Below are positions 40,377 through 49,597 of a DNA stretch of 53,156 nucleotides, one piece after another. The DNA lies in the NCBI RefSeq assembly GCF_011040385.1, contig NZ_JAAIKB010000024.1, positions 1 through 53,156 of the forward strand, read 5' to 3'. The DNA comes from Falsiroseomonas algicola. Lineage in GTDB: Bacteria; Pseudomonadota; Alphaproteobacteria; Acetobacterales; Acetobacteraceae. Position 1 is the first letter of the stretch, and each line of letters begins with the position of its first letter. The translations under genes and the position numbers were made by a program. The notes below the pieces were generated by a model. It did not search any database. It saw only the letters and a program-made list of their open reading frames with translations, and was not told the origin of the DNA.

Positions 40377-41392
40377 GGGCCGCACTCGGCTGCACCGCGA
40401 TCCTCCTGCTCCCTGCGCTGCCGGCCTCCGCGCAGGGATCGCTGAACCTCTACTGCTCCGCCACCATCGAATGGTGCACGCCGATCGCGCGAGGGTTCGA
40501 GCGCGAGAGCGGCATCCGCGTGGTGCTCAGCCAGAAATCCACCGGCGAGATGCTGGCGCAGCTGCGCGCGGAAGCGCGCAACCCGCGGGGCGACGTCTGG
40601 TGGGGCGGCACGGGCGATCCGCATGTGGCGGCGGGGGAGGAAGGCCTCACCGTCGCCCATGAAAGCCCGCGCATCGCGGAGCTGCATGACTGGGCGCAGG
40701 CGCAGTGGCGGCAGACGGAGGGCCGCACCGTCGGCGTCTATGCCAGCGTGCTCGGCTTCGGCTTCAACACGGAGTTGGTGGCGCGCCGCAACCTGCCCGC
40801 GCCGCGCTGCTGGGCCGATCTGCTGAACCCCGCCTATCGCGGGGAGATCCAGATGGCCAATCCCAACTCCTCGGGCACCGCGTATATCGTCATCGCGACG
40901 CTGGTGCAGATGATGGGGGAGGAGCCGGCCTTCGACTACCTGAAGCGCCTGCATGGCAGCATCAACGCCTATCCCCGCAGCGGCACGGCGCCGATCACGG
41001 CGGTGGCGCGGGGGGAGACGGCGCTGTCCATCTCCTTCGTCCACAACGCGGCGGAGGAAGCGGCGGCGGGGTTCCCCGTGGGCCATGCCGTGCCGTGCGA
41101 GGGCACGGGCTACGAGATCGGGTCCATGTCCATCATCCGCGGCGCCCGCAACATGGCGAATGCGCAGCGCTTCTACCACTGGGCGCTGAGTGCGGAGGCG
41201 CAGATCGCGGCGAGCGCGGAAGCGCGCAAGCTGCAGACCATGGCCAACCGCAACGTGCCGCTGACCGATGGCGCGCCCAACATGGCGACGGCGCGGATCA
41301 TCGACTACGACAATGCCCGCTTCGGCGCGGGTGCCGAGCGCCGCCGCCTGCTGGCGCGCTGGGACCGTGAAGTGGGCGCGCTGCCGCGATGA
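40373..41392 (+). CDS. ABC transporter binding protein, Fe(III)/phosphonate type, copy 3
   Basis: A 339-residue protein with a signal peptide ending at ASAQ, then GSLNLYCSATIEWCTPI, NPRGDVWWGGTGDPH, NPNSSGTAYIVIATL and IGSMSIIRGARN. It is closer to copy 1 than to copy 2 in these loops. The ATG at 40373 overlaps the stop of copy 2 (ATGA), and the stop in turn overlaps the permease start, so all belong to one transcript. Confidence 0.85.
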   Translation: MRAALGCTAILLLPALPASAQGSLNLYCSATIEWCTPIARGFERESGIRVVLSQKSTGEMLAQLRAEARNPRGDVWWGGTGDPHVAAGEEGLTVAHESPRIAELHDWAQAQWRQTEGRTVGVYASVLGFGFNTELVARRNLPAPRCWADLLNPAYRGEIQMANPNSSGTAYIVIATLVQMMGEEPAFDYLKRLHGSINAYPRSGTAPITAVARGETALSISFVHNAAEEAAAGFPVGHAVPCEGTGYEIGSMSIIRGARNMANAQRFYHWALSAEAQIAASAEARKLQTMANRNVPLTDGAPNMATARIIDYDNARFGAGAERRRLLARWDREVGALPR

Positions 41393-43590
41393 GGTTTGCC
41401 GGATCCTCCCTGTTCTTCTGGCTGATCGCCGCCATCGGCACCGCGCTGGTGCCCTGGCACATGCAGCAGGATGGGCTCACCGTGCCCGGGCTGATGGCGC
41501 TGGGGCAGGAGGATCCGGAAGCATCTTCCGCGCTGTGGCAGGCGATCGCGCATGGGCGCTGGTGGTTCTGGCCGGTGGTGGCGCTGGTGGCGCTGGCGCT
41601 GCCGGGCGCGCTTCCCGCCGGCAGCGCGCGGGCGCGCTCCACCTTCCTGCTCTGGGGCGGCGGGCTCGGGCTGGCGGCCATCGTGGCGCAGGGCCTCGCC
41701 ATCGGGGTGCAGGGCTGGTCCTTCCCCTGGCTGGAGGCAAATTTCGGCGAGTTGAACGATCGCCAGTTCGGCTTCGGCCTCGGCGCCTGCATGGCCTTCC
41801 TCGGCTGCCTGGTGATGCTGACGGATGGCCTGGCGCTGCGCGGGCTGTTCAAGGGGGATCGCTTCGTCTCGGGCGCGGTCGGGCTGCTCGTCGCCTCCAT
41901 CATCGTCTTCACCGCCTGGCCGGTGCTCACGATGATGAGCCAGATGTTCGCGCCGCGCGGCGACATGTCCATCGCGGCCTCCATGGCCGACCGGCTGGTG
42001 GACAACAAGATCTGGGGCCTCGGCTGCGTGACGGGCCGCGTCAATTGCGGCGTGTTCTGGAACACGCTGGTGCTGGCGACGAGCACGGCGACGGCGGCGA
42101 CGATGCTCGGCCTCTGCTTCGCGCTGATCGTCACCCGCACGGCGTTTCCGGCCAAGCGGGCGATGCGGCTGCTGACGGTGCTGCCCATCATCACGCCGCC
42201 CTTCGTCATCGGCCTTGGCCTGATCCTGATCTTCGGGCGGTCGGGTGTCGTGAACCAGATCGTCGCCTCCGTCTTCGGCGTCGAGCTCGGGCGCTGGATC
42301 TACGGCTTCAACGGCGTCTTTCTCGCCCAGGTCTTCTCCTTCACCCCCACCGCCTTCCTGGTGCTGATCGGCGTGGTGGAGGGCATTTCACCGACCATGG
42401 AGGAAGCGTCCCAGACGCTGCGCGCGTCCAAGATGCGCACCTTCCGTGCCGTGACGCTGCCGCTGATGGTGCCGGGGCTGGCCAATGCCTGGCTGGTGGT
42501 CTTCGTGGAAAGCCTGGCCGATTTCGGCAACCCGATCGTGCTCGGCGGATCCTTCGGCGTGCTGTCCACCGAGATCTTCTTCGCCGTCGTCGGCGCGCAG
42601 CAGGATTTCGGCCGCGCGGCGGTGCTGGCGGCGATCATGCTGGTGGTGGGCCTGGCAGCCTTCATGCTGCAGCGGGCCGTGGTGGGGCGGCGGTCCTATG
42701 TCTCCGTCACCGGCAAGGGCGATGGCGGGCTGCAGCAGGTGCTGCCGCGGCCCGTGAAGATCGTGGCCTTCGCCATCGCGATCCCCTGGGCGGTGCTGAC
42801 CATCACGGTCTACACCATGGCCATGGCCGGGGCGTTCGTGCGCGTCTGGGGGCGCGACTGGACCTTCACGCTCAGCCATTTCCAGCGCGCCTTCGCCATC
42901 GAATGGGCGGCCGATGGGCGCATGCTGTTCAGCGGCGGCGCCTGGCATTCGCTGGTGACGACGATCCAGCTGGCGGCCGTCGCGGCACCCATCACGGCGG
43001 GCATCGGCTTGCTCGCCGCCTGGGTGCTGACGCGGCAGCGCTTCGCGGGTCGCACGGCGCTGGAATTCGCGCTCATGCTGACCTTCGCGGTGCCGGGCAC
43101 CGTGATCGGCGTCGCCTATATCCTGACCTACAACATCCCGCCGCTCGAGATCACCGGCACGGCCTTCATCCTCGTCGCCTGCTTCGTCTTCCGTAACCTG
43201 CCGGTCGGCGTGCGATCCGGCGTCGCGGCGATGAGCCAGCTTGACAAGTCGCTGGATGAGGCCGCGATCACGCTCCGCGCCTCCACCTTCCGGGCGCTGA
43301 CGACGGTGGTGCTGCCGCTGCTGAAGCCCGCCATCGTCACCGCGCTGGTCTATTCCTTCGTCCGTGCGATGACGACGGTGTCCGCCGTAATCTTCCTGGT
43401 CTCCGCGGAATACGAGATGGCGACGGTCTTCATCATCAACCGCGTCATCAATGGCGATTACGGCCTCGCCATCGCCTATTGCGCCGTGCTGATCGTGCTG
43501 ATGATGACGGCGATCGGCCTCATCAACCTCGTCGTCGGCCGTCGTCGCCTCGGCCGACGGAGCGCCCAGCCTGCCGGAGCCGCCGCATGA
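41389..43590 (+). CDS. ABC transporter permease, fused double membrane domain (FbpB-like)
   Basis: A 733-residue membrane protein with two copies of the binding-protein-dependent permease domain. The coupling-helix region EAA motif appears twice: EEASQTLRASKMRTFRAVTLP near residue 340 and DEAAITLRASTFRALTTVVLP near 620. An extra set of about five helices (1 to about 180) precedes the first domain. Such fused permeases serve Fe(III) and related ABC importers. It lies between the three binding proteins and the ATPase, with ATGA overlaps on both sides. Confidence 0.89.
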   Translation: MRFAGSSLFFWLIAAIGTALVPWHMQQDGLTVPGLMALGQEDPEASSALWQAIAHGRWWFWPVVALVALALPGALPAGSARARSTFLLWGGGLGLAAIVAQGLAIGVQGWSFPWLEANFGELNDRQFGFGLGACMAFLGCLVMLTDGLALRGLFKGDRFVSGAVGLLVASIIVFTAWPVLTMMSQMFAPRGDMSIAASMADRLVDNKIWGLGCVTGRVNCGVFWNTLVLATSTATAATMLGLCFALIVTRTAFPAKRAMRLLTVLPIITPPFVIGLGLILIFGRSGVVNQIVASVFGVELGRWIYGFNGVFLAQVFSFTPTAFLVLIGVVEGISPTMEEASQTLRASKMRTFRAVTLPLMVPGLANAWLVVFVESLADFGNPIVLGGSFGVLSTEIFFAVVGAQQDFGRAAVLAAIMLVVGLAAFMLQRAVVGRRSYVSVTGKGDGGLQQVLPRPVKIVAFAIAIPWAVLTITVYTMAMAGAFVRVWGRDWTFTLSHFQRAFAIEWAADGRMLFSGGAWHSLVTTIQLAAVAAPITAGIGLLAAWVLTRQRFAGRTALEFALMLTFAVPGTVIGVAYILTYNIPPLEITGTAFILVACFVFRNLPVGVRSGVAAMSQLDKSLDEAAITLRASTFRALTTVVLPLLKPAIVTALVYSFVRAMTTVSAVIFLVSAEYEMATVFIINRVINGDYGLAIAYCAVLIVLMMTAIGLINLVVGRRRLGRRSAQPAGAAA

Positions 43591-44654
43591 CCCTGCCCCT
43601 GAAGCTCAGCGGCGCGGAGGTGCGCCTCGCCGGCATCGGCAAGCGCTACGGGCAGGTGACGGCGGTGAAGCCGCTCGACCTGGTGATCGAGGGCGGCACG
43701 CTGGTCACGCTGCTCGGCCCCTCCGGCTGCGGCAAGACGACGCTGCTGCGCATGATCGCGGGGCTGGAGCAGGCGACGGAGGGGCGGCTGTTCATCGGCG
43801 GCAAGGACGTCACGCTGCTGCCTGCGGGCGAGCGCAACGTCTCCATGGTGTTCCAGTCCTACGCGCTTTTCCCGCACATGTCGGTGCTGGACAATGTCGC
43901 CTATGGCCTCGTCTCCTCCGGCATCCGCAAGCGCGATGCGCATGCGAAGGCCGAGGCGGCGCTGGAAACGGTGGGCCTGAAGGGCTTCGGCGGGCGCCTG
44001 CCGTCGGAGATGTCGGGCGGGCAGCAGCAGCGCGTCGCGGTGGCGCGGGCGCTGGTTCTGGAGCCGGAGGTGCTGCTGTTCGACGAGCCGCTGTCGAACC
44101 TCGATGCGCGGCTGCGGCGGAGCATGCGGGAGGAGATCCGGGCGCTGCAGCAGCGGCTCGGCCTGACCGTCGTCTATGTGACACATGACCAGGCGGAGGC
44201 GCTGGCCGTCTCCGACAAGATCGTCGTCATGCGCAATGCGGAGATCGCGCAGGCCGGCACGCCGGAGGAACTCTACACCCAGCCGGGCAACGTCTTCGTC
44301 GCCACCTTCATGGGGGAGGCGAACCATGTGCGCGGCGTGGTGGAGAGCATCGACGGCGCGCTGGCGACGGTGAAGCTGGATGAGGCGGTGCTGACCCTGC
44401 CGCATCGCGGGACGACGCCCGGGCCGGTCGATATCGTCATCCGGCCGGAGGCGATCCGCATCAGCAATTCGCCCGTAGGCCTGCCGGCCAAGGTGGCGCG
44501 TGCGACCTATATGGGGTCGCACACCGAATATCACTTCGCGACGGCGGCGGGCGAGTTGTTCGCGGTCGGCGCGGACCGGCTGAAGCGGCGCGCGCCCGGC
44601 GAAGCCGTCATGCTGGCGCTGGACCCGGAGGGGGTCGTTCTGGTCAAGCCGTAG
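43587..44654 (+). CDS. ABC transporter ATPase, Fe(III)/spermidine-type with TOBE domain
   Basis: A 355-residue ATPase. Seen: Walker A GPSGCGKTT, Q-loop VFQSYALFPHMSV, signature MSGGQQQRVAVA, Walker B VLLFDEPLSNLDA, switch VTHDQAEA. A C-terminal TOBE-like domain (about 270-355) carries IVIRPEAIRI. This is the FbpC/PotA/PhnT class. It overlaps the permease by ATGA and energises uptake of the ligand of the three binding proteins. Its last 11 bases overlap the end of the convergent peptide-transporter gene. Confidence 0.9.
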   Translation: MTLPLKLSGAEVRLAGIGKRYGQVTAVKPLDLVIEGGTLVTLLGPSGCGKTTLLRMIAGLEQATEGRLFIGGKDVTLLPAGERNVSMVFQSYALFPHMSVLDNVAYGLVSSGIRKRDAHAKAEAALETVGLKGFGGRLPSEMSGGQQQRVAVARALVLEPEVLLFDEPLSNLDARLRRSMREEIRALQQRLGLTVVYVTHDQAEALAVSDKIVVMRNAEIAQAGTPEELYTQPGNVFVATFMGEANHVRGVVESIDGALATVKLDEAVLTLPHRGTTPGPVDIVIRPEAIRISNSPVGLPAKVARATYMGSHTEYHFATAAGELFAVGADRLKRRAPGEAVMLALDPEGVVLVKP

Positions 44655-46227
44655 CGGGCAGGCGCAGCGACGCGTCCAGCAGCGCCCGCGTGTAGTCATG
44701 CGCGGGCGCATCCAGCACCTGGTCGCGCGGGCCTTCCTCCACGATGCGGCCGGACTGCATCACCACGACGCGGTCGGCGATCTCCTCCACCACGCCAAGA
44801 TCATGCGTGACGAAGAGGCAGGCGAAGCCGCGCTTGCGCTGCTGGTCGCGCAGCAGCGCGATCACCTGCTTGCGCACCGTCGCATCCAGCGCGCTGACGG
44901 CTTCGTCGGCCACGACGAAGGCGGGGTTGCGGACCAGCGCGCGCGCGATGGCGACGCGCTGGCGCTGGCCGCCGGACAGCGCGTGGGGATAGCGGTCGCC
45001 GAGGCCGCCGAGGCCGACCTCCGCCAGCATCGCCTCGGCCCGGCGCTGGCGTTCGGGGATGGGCATGCCGGCGGGCAGACGCAGCGGTTCGGCCACGATG
45101 TCGCGCACGCGCATGCGCGGGTCGAGCGACGAATAGGGATCCTGGAAGACGATCTGGCAGGCGAGGCGGAAATCGAGCAGCGCCGGGCCGGTGCTGGCCG
45201 TCACGTCCTGACCTCGGAAAAGCAGCGAGCCGCCGCTGGCGGGCAGCAGGCGCAGCATGGCGCGGCCAAGCGTCGTCTTGCCGGAACCGGAGCCGCCGAC
45301 CAGGGCCACGACCTCCCCGGGATGGATGCTCAGCGAAACCCCTTGCACCGCCTGCATCGGCGCGGCGCGGCGGAACCATCCGCCGCGGCCGGGATAGGCC
45401 ACCGACAGGTCGCGCGCCTCGATCAGTGGCGCGGCTTGCGGCAGGGCACGCGAAGGACCACGGCGGGGCAGGGCGGCCACCAGCGCCTGCGTGTAGGGCT
45501 GCCGCGGGGCGGCCAGCAGAGGCGCGGCCGCGCCTTCCTCCACCGCCTGGCCGGCCTGCATCACCAGCGCGCGGTCGGCATGGCGCGCGACCAGGCCGAG
45601 ATCATGCGTGATCAGCAGGATCGCGCTGCCCTGTTCCCGCGCCAATTCCTTCATCAGCGACAGCACCTCCGCCTGGGTCAGCGTGTCGAGCGCCGTCGTC
45701 GGCTCGTCCGCGATCAGCAGGCGCGGGCGCAGCAGCATGACGGAGGCCAGCATGATGCGTTGGCGCATGCCGCCGGAGAATTCATGCGGGAAGGCCTGCA
45801 GACGCCGTTCCGGATCGGTGATGCCGACGCGCTCCAGCATGGCGATGCAGGCCTGGCGCCGCGACCTGGCATCCAGCGTCCGGTGCAGCGCGAGGCCTTC
45901 TTCCATCTGCGCGCCGATGCGCTGGGCGGGGTTCAGCGAGGTCATGGGTTCCTGGAACACCATGCCCATGCCGGGGCCGCGCAGCGCGCGCAGCCTTGCC
46001 GGTGACAGTGCGGAGAGGCCCTGGCCGGCGAAGGCGATGCGGCCGCCAGACTGGCGGAGCCCCGGCGGCAGCAGGCCGATGACGGCGCGGGCCGTGGCAC
46101 TCTTGCCCGATCCGCTTTCGCCGACCAGGGCCAGCGTCTCGCCCTCCGCCACCGTGAAAGAAAGGTCACGCACGACCTCCCGCATGCCGGCGGCAATGCG
46201 AAGAGCCGCGACCTCCAGCACGCTCAT
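44644..46227 (-). CDS. Peptide-type ABC transporter, fused DppD-DppF ATPase
   Basis: A 527-residue protein with two complete nucleotide-binding domains. First: GESGSGKSA, FSGGMRQRIMLA and LLIADEPTTALD. Second, from about 265: GGSGSGKTT, VFQDPYSSLDPR, LSGGQRQRVAIA and VVADEAVSALD. The usual separate DppD and DppF proteins are here in one chain. The second Walker B reads VADEA instead of ADEP, a small departure. It is the last gene of the four-gene unit, overlapping dppC by ATGA, and provides energy for peptide, opine or similar uptake. Confidence 0.9.
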   Translation of the reverse strand: MSVLEVAALRIAAGMREVVRDLSFTVAEGETLALVGESGSGKSATARAVIGLLPPGLRQSGGRIAFAGQGLSALSPARLRALRGPGMGMVFQEPMTSLNPAQRIGAQMEEGLALHRTLDARSRRQACIAMLERVGITDPERRLQAFPHEFSGGMRQRIMLASVMLLRPRLLIADEPTTALDTLTQAEVLSLMKELAREQGSAILLITHDLGLVARHADRALVMQAGQAVEEGAAAPLLAAPRQPYTQALVAALPRRGPSRALPQAAPLIEARDLSVAYPGRGGWFRRAAPMQAVQGVSLSIHPGEVVALVGGSGSGKTTLGRAMLRLLPASGGSLLFRGQDVTASTGPALLDFRLACQIVFQDPYSSLDPRMRVRDIVAEPLRLPAGMPIPERQRRAEAMLAEVGLGGLGDRYPHALSGGQRQRVAIARALVRNPAFVVADEAVSALDATVRKQVIALLRDQQRKRGFACLFVTHDLGVVEEIADRVVVMQSGRIVEEGPRDQVLDAPAHDYTRALLDASLRLPATA

Positions 46228-47036
46228 GCGCCGTCCCTCGGATCGAGCAGGTCGCGCAGCGCATCGCCCAGCAGGTTGGCGCCGAGCAGGCAGATGGCGA
46301 TCAGCGCGCCGGGGGCGATGGAGAGCAGCGGCGCCTCCTGCATGAAGGGGCGGGCGGAGGCCAGCATGTTGCCCCAGGTGGCGGCGGGCGGTGGCACGCC
46401 GAGGCCGAGGAAGGAGAGCGCGCTTTCCGACAGGATCACCCAGCCGAAGAGCGAGGTCGCGAGCACCGTGACGGGCGCTGCCGTGTGCGGCAGCACGTGG
46501 CGGAGCAGCGTATAGGCCTCCGAATTGCCCAGCGCGCGCGATGCCTCGACGAACTCACGCTCCCGGATCGACAGCACGCTGCCGCGCACCACGCGCGCGA
46601 CCGTCGGCGCATAGGCGAGCCCCAGGGCCAGGACGATGCCGGACCGCGACGGGCCGATGACGGCCAGCAGGCCGAGCGCCAGCAGGATGCCGGGGAAGGC
46701 CAGCAGCGTGTCGTTCACCGCGCCGAGCACGCGATCGACCCAGCCGCGGAGGAACCCACTGGCGAGACCGATCGCAATGCCGATCGCCAGCGCCACCAGC
46801 ACCGTCGCCGCCGCGACGCCGAGGCTGGTGACGGCGCCCGCCATCAGCCGCGATGCGACGTCGCGCCCGAACTCGTCGGTGCCGAGCCAGTAGTCGGCCG
46901 AGGGCGGGCGCAGGCGGCGGCGCAGATTCGTGCGCGTGGGGTCATAGGGCGTCCAGGCCAGGGCGAGGACAGCCAGGGCCAGCACGGCGCCCATCAGCGT
47001 GCCGCCGATCACCAGGTTCAGCCGCAGCCGCATCAT
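46224..47036 (-). CDS. Peptide-type ABC transporter permease, DppC-like
   Basis: A 270-residue permease with a short N-terminal helix, then GTDEFGRDVASRLMAGA, the landmark opening of DppC/OppC proteins, and the coupling motif EFVEASRALGNSEAYTLLRHVLP. LSESALSFLGLGVPPPAATWG is also typical. ATGA overlaps join it to both neighbours. Confidence 0.9.
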   Translation of the reverse strand: MMRLRLNLVIGGTLMGAVLALAVLALAWTPYDPTRTNLRRRLRPPSADYWLGTDEFGRDVASRLMAGAVTSLGVAAATVLVALAIGIAIGLASGFLRGWVDRVLGAVNDTLLAFPGILLALGLLAVIGPSRSGIVLALGLAYAPTVARVVRGSVLSIREREFVEASRALGNSEAYTLLRHVLPHTAAPVTVLATSLFGWVILSESALSFLGLGVPPPAATWGNMLASARPFMQEAPLLSIAPGALIAICLLGANLLGDALRDLLDPRDGA

Positions 47037-47977
47037 TCGGCCGCCACGCGCGGATCGAAGACGGGGTAGAGCAGGTCCACGGCCAGGTTCACGCTGACAT
47101 AGACCAGCGCGATGAAGAGCATGACGCCCTGGATGACGGGATAGTCGCGCGCGAAGATGGCATCGACCAGCAGCCGGCCGAGGCCGGGCAGGGTGAAGAC
47201 CGTCTCGATCACCGCGATGCCGCCGAGCAGATTGCCGAGCACCAGCCCCACCAGCGTCAGCGTCGGCGCGAAGGCATTGGGGAAGGCGTGGCGCAGCAGG
47301 ACGCGGGATTCGGGCACGCCCTTGGCGCGGGCATGCGCGATGTAGTCGAGGCGCAGCACCTCGATCGTGGAGGCGCGGGCCATGCGGATCAGCACGCCGA
47401 TCTCGACCAGCGCAAGGGTCGCGATGGGCAGGAGGATGTAGTGCAGCGCCGCCCAGGGGTTCTCCGCGAAGGTGACGTAGCCGACGACCGGCACCCAGCC
47501 GAGCTTCAGCCCGAAGACCAGCAGCAGGATCAGCCCGAGCCAGAAGGAGGGGATGGAGAGCAGCAGCGTCGCCAGCGACACCGCGGCGATGTCGCCCCAG
47601 CTGCCCTGCTTCCAGGCGGCGAGCATGCCCGCCGGCACGGCCAGCAGCACGGCGATGGCGACGGCGGCGAGCACGATGGCGGCGGTGACGCCGAAGCGGT
47701 CCAGGATCAGCGGGCCCACGGCCTCCCCGCTCGTGATGGAAAAGCCGAGGTCGCCGCCCAGCAGCTGCGACAGCCAGAGCGCGAACTGCACGGGAAGCGT
47801 GCGGTCCAGGCCCATGCTGGCGCGAAGGTCCGCGATGGCCTCCGGCGTCGCCGCATCGCCCAGCACCAGCAGCGCGGGGTCGCCGGGGATGAGGCGCATC
47901 AGGAAGAAGACGCTGGCGGCGACCAGCAGCAGGGTCGGGATCGCCGCCAGCAGGCGCTTCAGGACGTAGAGCGCCAC
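47033..47977 (-). CDS. Peptide-type ABC transporter permease, DppB-like
   Basis: A 314-residue permease. LYVLKRLLAAIPTLLLV at the start, RLIPGDPA, and the coupling motif YIAHARAKGVPESRVLLRHA are the usual DppB features. The GTG at 47977, one base behind the dppA stop, is chosen because it begins at the first membrane helix; the longer open frame to 48046 would read through the end of dppA. It is coupled to dppC by ATGA. Confidence 0.89.
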   Translation of the reverse strand: MALYVLKRLLAAIPTLLLVAASVFFLMRLIPGDPALLVLGDAATPEAIADLRASMGLDRTLPVQFALWLSQLLGGDLGFSITSGEAVGPLILDRFGVTAAIVLAAVAIAVLLAVPAGMLAAWKQGSWGDIAAVSLATLLLSIPSFWLGLILLLVFGLKLGWVPVVGYVTFAENPWAALHYILLPIATLALVEIGVLIRMARASTIEVLRLDYIAHARAKGVPESRVLLRHAFPNAFAPTLTLVGLVLGNLLGGIAVIETVFTLPGLGRLLVDAIFARDYPVIQGVMLFIALVYVSVNLAVDLLYPVFDPRVAAE

Positions 47978-47978
47978 C

Positions 47979-49526
47979 TCAGCGAACGATCCGCACGCCC
48001 CAGGCGCGTGGCGCGTCCACGGCCCAGGAGCGGTAGCCCTGGACATGGCGCGGCGTCACGCCATGGGTCGTGGAGGAATAGAGCGCGATGATCGGCACCT
48101 CCTCCATCAGCCGCGCCTGCATCGCCTCGAACAGCGAGCGGCGGCGGGCAGGGTCGCCCTCCGCCATGGTCTGGTCGAGCATCGCCTGCACGGCGGGATT
48201 GTCCCAGGCCTTGCGGGGCTGCGTCGCCTTGGGGCCGGTGAACATCTCGAAGGACAGGGACGGATCGAGGCGGGCGGAGAAGCCGAAGGCCATCATCTGG
48301 TAGTCGCCGCGGCTGTAGCGATCCAGCTGCGTCGCCCATTCCAGCACTTCCAGCTCGCTCTCGATGCCCGCTTCCTTCAGCATGTCCTGCACCACGACGG
48401 CGATCTCGTAGAAGGCCTCGTAGCGGCGGGTGGTGATGATGCGGAGCTTCTGGCCGCGATAGCCCGCTTCCTGCGCAAGCCGCCGCGCCTGCGCCAGGTC
48501 CCGCGGCGGCACCTCCAGCATCGCCGGCGTGTTGAAGGCGGAGCCCGGCGGGATGGGGGATCGGCTGGGGCGCGATCCGCCCTCGCTGACCGCGCGCACG
48601 AGTTCGGGCACGTCGAGCGCCAGGGCGATGGCGCGGCGCATGCGGACATCCTGCAGCAGCGGATCGCGCGTCTGCATCAGCACCGTCTGCAGATCCATCG
48701 ACGGCGCGGAGTGCACGCTGAAGCCGGGACGGGCGCGGAGGTCCGGCAGGTCCCGCGACCGTGCATCGGGCAGGATGTCGATATTGCCGGCGATCAGCGC
48801 GGCGCGCGAAGCGGCCTCGTCCGGGATGATGGTGAAGCGCACGCGTTCCACCAGCGGCGTCTTGTTGCCGGCAAGGCCCGTGGGCTCCCCGGGCAGGGCC
48901 GCGTAGTCGGCGAAGCGCGTCAGCTCCACGAACTGCCCGCGGCGCCATTCGCCGAGGCGGAAGGGGCCGGTGCCGATGGGCGCGCGCCAGCTGCCATCCG
49001 CGTTCAGGCTGTCCCGGTGCCAGATGCCGGCCTGGCCGCAATCCGGCCTTGCGAGAATGGTCAGGAACAGCGCGGAGGGTTTCTCGAGGCGCATGACGAC
49101 GGTGCGGTCATCCGGCGTCTCCACCGCCGTCAGGCGCGTGGCGGCGGAATCGAGGTCGGCACGGCAGCGCCAATTCGTCTCCCGCCGCATGTAGCGCTGC
49201 ATGGCAAAGGCGACGTCGGCCGAGGTCAGCGCCTGGCCGTTGTGGAAGCGCACGCCGGCGCGCAGCGGGAAGGTGTAGGTCAGGCCATCGGGGGAGACGT
49301 CGACACGCTCCGCCAGCATCTGCGCCACCGTCGCATCGTCGCGCAGCGCGACCAGGCCCTCCACGATGTGCCAGGCGATTCCATCCGTATTGGCATCGCG
49401 GTTCACGCCGGGGTCGGTGGAGCGGATGTCGGCGTTCATCCGGATGCGCAGCAGGTCCTGCGCCGCCGCCGGGGCGGCCAGGGCACAGGCTGTGGCCAAG
49501 GCCGCGAGGGCAGTGCGAAACTTCAT
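47979..49526 (-). CDS. Peptide-type ABC transporter binding protein, DppA-like
   Basis: A 515-residue periplasmic protein. The signal peptide (ALAALATACALAAPAAAQ) is followed by the SBP_bac_5 layout: the early ST-DPG block, GVRFHNGQALTSADVAFAM, IGTGPFRLGEW and a C-terminal VPIIALYSS. The family binds peptides, nickel, opines or oligosaccharides. It is the first gene of the transporter unit, divergent from the GntR-type regulator across 71 bases; that regulator probably controls it. Nearby oxidase and aminotransferase genes hint at an amine- or amino-acid-containing ligand. Confidence 0.89.
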   Translation of the reverse strand: MKFRTALAALATACALAAPAAAQDLLRIRMNADIRSTDPGVNRDANTDGIAWHIVEGLVALRDDATVAQMLAERVDVSPDGLTYTFPLRAGVRFHNGQALTSADVAFAMQRYMRRETNWRCRADLDSAATRLTAVETPDDRTVVMRLEKPSALFLTILARPDCGQAGIWHRDSLNADGSWRAPIGTGPFRLGEWRRGQFVELTRFADYAALPGEPTGLAGNKTPLVERVRFTIIPDEAASRAALIAGNIDILPDARSRDLPDLRARPGFSVHSAPSMDLQTVLMQTRDPLLQDVRMRRAIALALDVPELVRAVSEGGSRPSRSPIPPGSAFNTPAMLEVPPRDLAQARRLAQEAGYRGQKLRIITTRRYEAFYEIAVVVQDMLKEAGIESELEVLEWATQLDRYSRGDYQMMAFGFSARLDPSLSFEMFTGPKATQPRKAWDNPAVQAMLDQTMAEGDPARRRSLFEAMQARLMEEVPIIALYSSTTHGVTPRHVQGYRSWAVDAPRAWGVRIVR

Positions 49527-49597
49527 CGATCAACCCTTTTCCCGCCGGTTTCGGTTCTTCATTTGCACGAAATACCAAAACGGCGTTAGGTTCAAGC

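Noticed and set aside
38288-41392. Assembly duplication as the cause of three binding-protein copies
   Set aside because: The copies differ throughout, including signal peptides and ligand-loop motifs, so they are old paralogues.
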